This document shows positions 1-7,000 of a stretch of DNA of 10,584 bases, one piece after another. This stretch comes from Phoronis ovalis. Lineage: Eukaryota > Phoronida > Phoronidae. Position numbers and translations under genes: made by a program. The notes beneath the pieces are model-generated. The model did no database searches. It was not told where the DNA came from and worked only from the letters and a program-made list of their open reading frames with translations. The stretch spans positions 1-10,584 of the forward strand of contig JAOXYB010062123.1 of assembly GCA_028565635.1 (NCBI GenBank). Direction: 5' to 3'. How positions within the stretch are numbered: the first letter of the stretch is position 1; each line of letters begins with the position of its first letter.

Positions 1-809
1 CTACAATGAAATCAGTAAGGGTGAAATGTGTTTAGTTAATGTGTTAGAGTTTTATATATCCTAGGTTAAATGTTTTGTGTATTAAGAGGATTTATAACAA
101 CTGTGGTTTTGAGTAAGTCTATTATGCAAGAAAGTGCAATAAAAGATAGCTAATCAGCTCCAGATCATTATCTTTGTAATATCTGTTTACATTAAGCTCT
201 GGCTGTATAGTATTACACAGTATGAGCAGAAAGGGGATGTGTATTTAAATTATACAGCAATATTAGAAGAATTTTATAATAATTTCTGTTGTTGTCCATG
301 TTTTTAATAAGCATCTACTTCTCACCAGCTGTAAACTTCACTAGGGCCAGTCGCTCCAACTGACAGCATTCTTGGCTGGGGGTACACTCTCGGAGTTGTT
401 TACAACTCACCGAATGTCTAGTTTTATACATTATTTTGTGAATCAAAATGACAGCCAATCAGTGGATTAGCATTTAGGATTCATTTGATTTAATGTGGAC
501 ATTGGTATTTAAAAATGAAGTTTTGTAAACACTATATCTTTTAAATAAATAATAAAGTCTAAAAATCCTTTTTAAATTTTCTACATCATCATTAGCAGAT
601 ATTTAGTCACGTGTTGCATACTAATCTACGGTATATTAACTCAATTTGGCGGTATTTATAGATTGCAGGATTATTTAAAGAAACTCAGATATATTTCACA
701 TTTGAAGAAAAAACAAAACAATAAAGCTTTAAGGTAGCATTAGTAAATACTTGACACACTCTCATTTTTATCATGTAACATTATAACTTTTATTATTTTT
801 ATCTTGTAG
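1..809. other. non-coding stretch, probably intron or flank of the upstream gene
   Basis: I find no convincing coding exon on either strand here. The stretch is AT-rich. It contains a compact hairpin at 393-408 (arms GAGTTGT and ACAACTC separated by TT) and AATAAA-like runs near 545-551 that have no coding exon just upstream. A more GC-rich patch at about 325-420 is interrupted by stops in all + strand frames after the AG at 324-325. If the exon at 810 is real, this is most simply its upstream intron. Confidence 0.5.
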
Positions 810-883
810 GCCTGTGCTTTATAGCATTGTGTCATCCTTTATGAAAAAGAAAAAATATCATAAACATAGTGATAATCAAGCTG
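810..883 (+). CDS. possible internal coding exon of the upstream gene (unrecognised protein)
   Basis: A pyrimidine-rich tract ending ttatcttgtag (AG at 808-809) precedes a 74-base open stretch that ends at a good donor, CTG|GTAGGT (GT at 884-885). Only one of the three frames is open. It begins with the last base of a split codon and reads PVLYSIVSSFM followed by KKKKYHKHSDNQA, leaving one base over. The short hydrophobic run followed by a basic patch resembles a cytoplasmic tail after a membrane segment, but I do not recognise the family. Joined to the exon at 1620 it adds GSDMVSEEAFTVQGGRR and stops at 1670-1672. The exon is short and without a homologue I know, so it may be fortuitous. Confidence 0.35.
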
Positions 884-1619
884 GTAGGTATCATGCATCG
901 TATTAGCTGATCCACAAACTTAGTCTAAGGTTGCGGAATCTTCTGTTATGTCAGTAATAAATGGTGACATCAGCTGCCACTTGACAAGTTTTTACAGTAC
1001 TAACACTTAAACAGGATTTAGGAAATGTAAAATTTCTTTCATAAGAACCGACTCCCTGGAGGAAGGAGGGACAGGTGCACAGCAATATTTTTGAGCCCCA
1101 CAAGCAATGATGAGTGACATAAAGAGTCCATCACGATGGAGTTAGTAAACACTATATATCGGTGATTTAAAGGCGGAGTTATGAAGATCATAGGTGGGTG
1201 GGGTAATAGCTATGTGGTAGTTTAGAATGACCTTGAAAGGTGGGTCAGCTTGATCAGAAAGAATTTGATACCCACCTTCTAAACTTTTAACATCACTTCT
1301 TATAACTTGTAGAACTGCCAGGAATAGAAATTGTGATTTTGTAATTGTGTACGCTATGACAGTTCCATTTTAGAGAACGGTGCGATGTGGAAAAATGTAA
1401 GACAGCATGTGCTTCATTTTTCAGGCTAATGATATGTTAGTGTCATTACTGACGCAACAGTAGACTCTGTGCCCACCATAACAGGTGTAAAAGTGTTACC
1501 CATTATTGCATCGAGTACTGTACATGTTTATGCAGAAGTTGTATTCCTGAATAAGATATCTTGGTTCCTGACCTTGTTGAACAATTAATAATGTTTCTTC
1601 CTGTTTGACTCTGTTGTAG
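884..1619 (+). other. probable intron of the upstream gene
   Basis: Non-coding sequence between the possible exon at 810-883 and the acceptor at 1618-1619. A perfect 9-bp inverted repeat, AAGGTGGGT at 1237-1245 and ACCCACCTT at 1270-1278, could form a stem with a 24-base loop. A purine-rich patch at 1048-1075 has splice-like edges, but no frame in it connects convincingly to its neighbours. Confidence 0.35.
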
Positions 1620-1712
1620 GAAGTGATATGGTCTCAGAAGAAGCATTTACCGTCCAGGGGGGAAGAAGATGAGACTGAATGGCAACTGGTAGCGGAGAAT
1701 GCAATGAAATGA
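1620..1712 (+). CDS. likely terminal coding exon of an unrecognised upstream gene
   Basis: A strong acceptor (tgtttgactctgttgtag, AG at 1618-1619) is followed by an exon that is open in phase 0 for 30 codons. It reads EVIWSQKKHLPSRG, then the acidic EEDETEWQLVAENAMK, and stops with TGA at 1710-1712. An AATAAA lies about 165 bases after the stop, as expected for a last exon. If the exon at 810-883 is the true upstream partner, phase dictates another frame (GSDMVSEEAFTVQGGRR, stop TGA at 1670-1672), and the phase-0 frame would be 3' UTR. I cannot decide between the two from sequence alone. No family is recognised. The gene runs in the same direction as cathepsin B and ends roughly 600 bases upstream of its promoter. 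Confidence 0.45.
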   Translation, partial: EVIWSQKKHLPSRGEEDETEWQLVAENAMK

Positions 1713-1878
1713 CAAATCCATCTCATGATATATTAGCTTGTAGATTTTCAATGAGAATTACTTTGCGTACATTTTATACTTTAAATTCTTAATTTTACAA
1801 GATACATTTGTTTGTCCTTTATAACCAAATTACATCAGAACCTATATTCCTACTGACATGTAGATACAGTATATTAAT

Positions 1879-1884
1879 AATAAA
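1879..1884 (+). terminator. poly(A) signal of the upstream gene
   Basis: AATAAA inside ttaataataaaatcc, about 165-210 bases after the two candidate stop codons of the exon at 1620. It is followed by T-rich sequence (1950-1990) that could serve as the downstream element. Cleavage would fall near 1895-1910. Confidence 0.5.
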
Positions 1885-1905
1885 ATCCATAACAGAATTA
1901 TGCAA

Positions 1906-2401
1906 CTTTTGCATATGTTTGATCTGACTACTGGGCTTTAACCTCTAATTTAATTTTTTTATATTAAAATTTGTTTGTATTTAATTTTAAGTGGTCAAAA
2001 ACAGCATTTTTCAACTGAATGTAAAATACAATCTTTTGATGACAAATGTGAACTATTATCTTATACCATATAAATAACCTGAAGCATAAGCACAGGATGA
2101 TAACCCCATTTTGAAAATTAAAAGGTCCACCCATCAGTTCCAAACTTTGCTTTGGCAAACAAAGTACTTATTGTGCATATCATTATCATGGCTCATCAAA
2201 CAATTGGGTGACAAAGGTTGACCAGTCCGAGTTAATATCCCGGGGTTGATAACTGAATGTTATAAGTTTAAGCGAGGGCTACTAGAACTATAAGATATGT
2301 AAGTCCCAGGTTCTAGAAACGATTGAATTTTAATGTTCAATTATGGAAAAAAAACAAAAAACTTATTCATAACTATTACAAGGACGTATCGTATTGATTT
2401 C
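1906..2401. other. intergenic stretch between the upstream gene and cathepsin B
   Basis: AT-rich DNA with no supported exon. The longest open frame on the - strand (1964-2158) starts in T-rich sequence and has no splice context or recognisable motif. I see no repeat family here. The end of the stretch runs into the TA/CA microsatellite. Confidence 0.55.
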
Positions 2402-2411
2402 ATATATATAT

Positions 2412-2455
<44 letters not shown>
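2402..2455. repeat. compound (AT)n-(AC)n microsatellite
   Basis: About 42 bases of alternating A/T, with one phase slip near 2422, followed by a short run of alternating A/C. It sits roughly 40 bases upstream of the CRE-like site and 65 bases upstream of the palindrome in the putative cathepsin B promoter. It could vary in length between individuals. Confidence 0.95.
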
Positions 2456-2492
2456 GTTTGGAGTATTAAAATTGAAAAGGAAATCCCTTATA

Positions 2493-2500
2493 TTACGTCA
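2493..2500 (+). promoter_or_regulatory. CRE/ATF-like site in the putative cathepsin B promoter
   Basis: TTACGTCA is the reverse complement of TGACGTAA, a CREB/ATF-type octamer. It lies 21 bases upstream of the palindromic M-box pair and about 95 bases before the first donor. The match to the motif is seen directly. Binding is inferred from position. Confidence 0.4.
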
Positions 2501-2520
2501 CAGCTCATATTGAGGTTATA

Positions 2521-2542
2521 ATCACATGAAAAGTCATGTGAT
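2521..2542. promoter_or_regulatory. palindromic pair of TCATGTGA (M-box / CLEAR-like) sites
   Basis: ATCACATGA, AAAG, TCATGTGAT form a perfect 9-bp inverted repeat. TCATGTGA (2534-2541, and on the opposite strand 2522-2529) is the M-box E-box recognised by MiT/TFE bHLH-zip factors. That family includes MITF and TFEB and controls lysosomal genes through the related CLEAR element. The site lies 50-75 bases before the donor of the putative 5' UTR exon of a lysosomal protease gene, which fits a promoter role. The motif is seen; regulation by MiT/TFE is inference. Confidence 0.55.
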
Positions 2543-2594
2543 ATGTGCGCGTGACTATCCGGTGTTGTTTGTTTCTGCTATTAAGTCTGAACAG
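2543..2594 (+). other. putative 5' UTR exon (exon 1) of cathepsin B; start approximate
   Basis: The coding exon at 3931 opens with an acceptor nine bases before its ATG, so an upstream non-coding exon is required. The best donor in the preceding 1.4 kb is the consensus CTGAACAG|GTGAGT with the cut after 2594. It closes a short, relatively CpG-containing segment directly downstream of the M-box palindrome. No ATG lies between 2543 and 2594. The transcription start is not determinable from sequence; I set the feature start arbitrarily at the end of the palindrome. Confidence 0.5.
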
Positions 2595-3930
2595 GTGAGT
2601 TACGTTAAAATTCGCTGTGAAATGATTTCGGGAGTTTTTGCAAAGTGAAGGTTTTATTTAATGATTTCGAGTTAAAAGTTTAATGAAATTAATCTATATA
2701 TAATGCAAACAGAGTTAAAAAGAAAACTAAAAAAAACTGTTCGGACATAGCTCGGCTGCAAGTTTTCGTGATTATTAATATTATATGTATATTTTGTATT
2801 GGTACGAGATTGAAAGCGATTCCCATCATTGGTGCGTACTATGTAATAATGAACAATGGCACCCGTTTTCAACAATGTTCTGTTTTGGACACAGTACATA
2901 TAATTACGCCATACTTATTTTGTGACGTTGCAGGATTCGACCTCATTTCCCGGCATTGTTATAAATTGTTTAGTCCTGGCTTCGTGACCATACCCTCGTA
3001 GGGTCATGGCCCAGATTGTGTTAAAACCAGTAGAAGTTGGCCTCTTGCAAAAACACTCACCGTGTGTCAAAAACTTCAAACCAAAATTGTCTTGTTTGTC
3101 TCTAATACTCCTTGTGTTATCTGCCACTGTGACTTTTGGCATACAAATCCATTACCACTCAGACCAACGTGAAATTTCCATCTTGCACACTATATTGGGC
3201 TAAAACCGCTAAAAGATACAAACCAAATTCTAAAATTTATTTATGGATGCAAACCTAAAATGAATCCAAATTATTTGCTGTAAGCAATGGGTAGCAATCC
3301 AAATCTTTGAATAGCTTTACGGTAGCAATCCAAAAAAGTATACAAGTATAAGAAGTATACAATCCAAATCCAAAATTTTCAACTGAGCTGCGCACCCTCA
3401 CCAAAAAATTACTTGAGTAACCCCCGGTTTGTGCCGACCAGCTTAAAAAACCGCTACCAAATGGGGAAATGTAAACAATGCTACTCTTTATTTATTGTTC
3501 TTAATTCTTAATATATATAAACTTGTATATATAGGTACCCAGTTAAATGTGATAAATAAATTTTCAAACATATACTCTGTAGCAAATAAAATTTATTCTA
3601 ATAGACTAGTTTTGTGACAAAATATATACCATGTAGGCAAATGAATACTCAGAAAAAAACATATGTCCTGGGTAGTAAATAATTGTTAAAAAGGGAAAAA
3701 ACCTTGTATGTTTTGGAACTTTACAAATTGGCCTAGTGAGTGGCATGTACCCTAACCCATCATCGCTCAACAGCTTTCTCAGTATCATCATAACTTATGT
3801 AATTGTTTTCTTATATTGTCTGAATATATATTTCAATTTTTAAACTACTATCAACAGTACTAACCGGAATAAAATGTTTTATGCAGCAGCATAAATGCTA
3901 TTAATTAATATTTTTAAAAAACACTTTCAG
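2595..3930 (+). other. intron 1 of cathepsin B (5' UTR intron)
   Basis: Runs from GTGAGT at 2595 to the acceptor acactttcag ending at 3930, 1336 bases. Several short open frames on both strands between 2672 and 3203 have no coding features I recognise. It contains a hairpin at 2986-3011 (around taccctcgtagggt), a cluster of aatccaaa repeats at 3263-3374, and a pair of AAAACCGCTA direct repeats at 3202-3211 and 3447-3456. Alternative 5' UTR exons inside it cannot be excluded. Confidence 0.5.
3263..3374. repeat. cluster of short AATCCAAA direct repeats
   Basis: The 14-mer GGTAGCAATCCAAA occurs twice exactly, at 3290-3303 and 3321-3334 (31-base spacing). Further AATCCAAA copies lie at 3263-3270 and, overlapping, at 3361-3374. 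The cluster lies within the flanking AAAACCGCTA pair at 3202 and 3447. It looks like a decayed local duplication or a fragment of a dispersed repeat. No coding content. Confidence 0.6.
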
Positions 3931-3939
3931 TACACCAAA

Positions 3940-4062
3940 ATGAAGTTATTGATTGCCCTGTGTCTGATTACTGTGGCTTCGGCCAAATATTACCCATTAT
4001 TTGATCCCTTGTCTGATGAAATGGTAAAGTACATCAACTATGAAGCTAAAACTACATGGAAG
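3940..4062 (+). CDS. CTSB: cathepsin B exon 2 (first coding): signal peptide and start of propeptide
   Basis: Codes residues 1-41 and ends in phase 0 at TGG AAG|GTAAAA. Residues 1-15 ([15 protein letters not shown]) form a signal peptide with an AXA cleavage site, sending the protein into the secretory/lysosomal route. Residues 16-41 begin the cathepsin B-type propeptide ([11 protein letters not shown]...TTWK), which matches the conserved LSDE...TTW core of the family. The exon itself starts at 3931, right after the acceptor; 3931-3939 is 5' UTR. An in-frame ATG at 3895 lies upstream of the acceptor, inside the intron, and would be used only if the intron were retained. Confidence 0.93.
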
Positions 4063-7000
4063 GTAAAAAGAACTAGTGTGATTTTTATGCAGCTTAAATA
4101 TTTTGTCTCTGTTTAGGCAACCTAGATATCTAAAAACAATACAAAAATAGTTCCTTAGTGCATCACGTACACATGGAAAGGTGATAAATTAGTCCCAGTA
4201 AATTCTTGAAAATAAGTTGCTCGGTCTCCAGATTGAATTCAACAGTACCAGATTTTTATCACATAATCGCATTGCAAGAATAAAATGTCAACAAACATTT
4301 CCCTTAAAATACTTTACAACAGTACGTACACTTGCATTGTTTGGTGATTCAGATTAGTTGATAAATCTGTAAAGTTCTGGATCAACAACTACTGTAAAGT
4401 ATTCTAATTGTATTCACATGCTTGCTCCTTAAAGCGAAGTGTAAATGAAACTTGTGTTTCAGGCTGGTCATAACAAACGTTTTGATGGTGTTCCACTGTC
4501 AGTTATCAAGGGCATGTGTGGTGTTGTGCCTCATCCTAATGGCTTCAAATTGCCAGAAAGACCTCATCACACACTTCGCTTAGAAGATGTTCCCGACACT
4601 TTTGATTCTCGTGAAAAATGGTCCATGTGCCCTACAATTAAAGAAGTTCGTGACCAGGGATCATGTGGTTCATGCTGGGTAAGAAAACTGAACACTTTTC
4701 TCTGAGCTTGTGATCTCTTAAGACATGCAAGATTTGCAATACATGGTAATTTTCAGCCGAGTAATTATGAAAGTACATGATTGTATATAATTTCAAATTG
4801 TTGTGTTTCTTTCAGGCATTTGGTGCTGTAGAAGCAATGTCAGACCGTATTTGTATCCATTCAGCAGGTAAAATGAATGCCCACATCTCTGCAGAAGATT
4901 TGTTGTCTTGTTGTGGATTTTCGTGTGGAATGGGGTAAGTGACAGAAGATTTTTCAACTTTAAGTATCTTCATTGGTTATTATCCTTTGTCACATACTAA
5001 CAATTTTGCCCCTTTTCTCAGTACTAGAAAAACTATACAATTTCCTAACCCTAAAAATGTTCTTAGAAAAAAAGAAACACTACATTTTTTTTTGTAATTA
5101 ATGATGTTGCATTTTGTAAGCAACTGAGGATTCTATGATTTTACATTCCAGACTCAGTGCCAATCTGCCTTCGGGTAGTAGAAAGTAAAACTGCTGAGAC
5201 AATCAAGTTTTCACCCTGATTTCACTCTTGTGATTCCCATCTCCATTAACTGCTAGTCTTGATATGCAGTATATGAATCAAATGTTTACTTATTGATTAT
5301 TCATCATCATCCTTTTGTACTGGATAAAATTGCATAATGTGGTAATCACGGATAGTGATGTTGCTTTTAAGTCATTACAAATTATATCTGAAAACAATGG
5401 ATCCTTTGCATGTACTTGGTGGAGCCACCAGTCACAGACCCAAATTTTTCCAACCTGCTACATTTTATAAATAAACAATGATACTGTTCTCTGTGTGCTC
5501 GTATGATTCATTCGGAACATGCTCAGTACATTCTCCGCTTCCTTCACATACTGAACCAAAACAAAAGAAAAATTGTCAGGCAATGTTGATCTAAGAAATT
5601 TGTTTCTTTTTGTAATTTTTGAGTTTATCAATACACAAACAACTATTTATTATTATTTTTGTTGCTTTGTTTAATTTTCACAGTTTCCAAAGTTAGGTTT
5701 TGAAAACCAGGAGGTAACTAAAGGATCTTATGATCAAAAGAGTCTGACTGCGGTGCTCTCAAATGCATGCAATCTGTTTATTATGTATGTTGAACAACAG
5801 ATGGATTTTCAAAGATTTTTCTCGTGTTCTTTCATTTTAATTGTTTCTATACCGTTTGTGGGTGTGCTTGTATCATGCTCTCTGATTTGCCAATACAATT
5901 TGATTGGTTGAGAGACTTCAAAGTTAATAACATGGTAAGGCATGGCTTATACTACGGCCTATTCAGAATGAGTCAACATGATGGAATAGCCATGGTAGCC
6001 AAGTCTTTCTATATGTAAAACAAATTTGAAGATAATGGGTGTTACCCCTTACATATGTTTCATGTACAAATAAACTACCATTTAGCATTTAAAACTTGTT
6101 AAAGACAATTATTTCTACTTAAGTGCAAGATGGTTAACCACAGTTACAAATTGGGCAAAGTCTCTTTTAAACAAGGAAAAGGGATTATATAAAAGATACT
6201 ATTTATTGTTCTGTAAAGAATTTATTAATATGTATTAAATTACAGTTGCGATGGTGGGTTTCTTTCTTCAGCCTGGAGCTTTTGGAGTCGCGATGGCATT
6301 GTCTCGGGTGGTCAGTGGGGTAGTAACCAGGTAAACAACATCCATCCACCATCTTGTGTTGAGGTTTTTTTTTGCAAGTTGAATGTTTTTCTTCTTTTTT
6401 AGCATTCTAAGGTCTATCCTTCCTATAATATATTTGTAGTGGAAACCTATCTGAACAAAGGACTGTTCCAGAAAAAAATTACCAAATGGCTTTAGACCAA
6501 AAGTTTGTTACTTCTTCCATCATTGCTTGTAATGTTATTTACTTAATATATATTTTTATTTTGAAATTGGTGTGGTTAATTATAAGTACTTAATATTTAA
6601 AAATGTGGTTACTGGGATACCTTTCAACAATTCCAATATCATTTTTTTCTGGAACATTAAGCATACTGTTTAGTAAGGTAAAATTTTATTTTATTTTCAG
6701 CTTAATATTAATAATTATACTAACCATTTTTTAGTAACACTTTTGCTGCATGGTTTGTGCCTTAATATGTTCAATCTTTTTTAGTTTTTCTATATTAGCA
6801 GTATCTACTTTATTTTAGCATGTACTATCTGATTTTCTTTCAGCTTTACAGTGAACGCTGACTAGATGTTTTATCAAACTTTTCCTTCTAATTAAGACTA
6901 ACTAATTCTTCTACTTTCCTGCTTATATGTGTGTGTTTTTAGTTGTAATGGTGGGTATCTTGCTGGTGGTTGGAGATACTGGAAGTCACATGGTCTTGTC

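Noticed and set aside
1237-1278. 9-bp inverted repeat (AAGGTGGGT / ACCCACCTT) as a functional structure or transposon end
   Set aside because: Short stem with no extension on either side and no further element-like features. Mentioned only in the intron entry.
2925-3012. tRNA-derived SINE: - strand GGTCGAATCC resembles a Pol III B box
   Set aside because: One base short of the B-box consensus, no convincing A box at the right distance, and no cloverleaf. The nearby hairpin (taccctcgtagggt) does not make a tRNA arm set.
2672-3203. Overlapping open frames on both strands in intron 1
   Set aside because: None has a recognisable motif, splice pairing or consistent protein-like composition. They overlap each other and appear fortuitous.
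3895-3939. Upstream in-frame ATG at 3895 as the cathepsin B start
   Set aside because: It lies before the acceptor at 3929-3930, so it is intronic. It would also put 15 residues including charged KKH in front of a perfectly good signal peptide starting at 3940.
5931-6020. Possible decayed third copy of the alternative exon in intron 4
   Set aside because: A frame here (HGLYYG...SQHDGIAM) lines up with a Gly 12 residues before a DGI as in exon 5a, but the Cys, Trp and GGQ residues are missing. Identity to exon 5b is about 40% over 72 bases, and there is no acceptor or donor at the right places. Too weak to claim.
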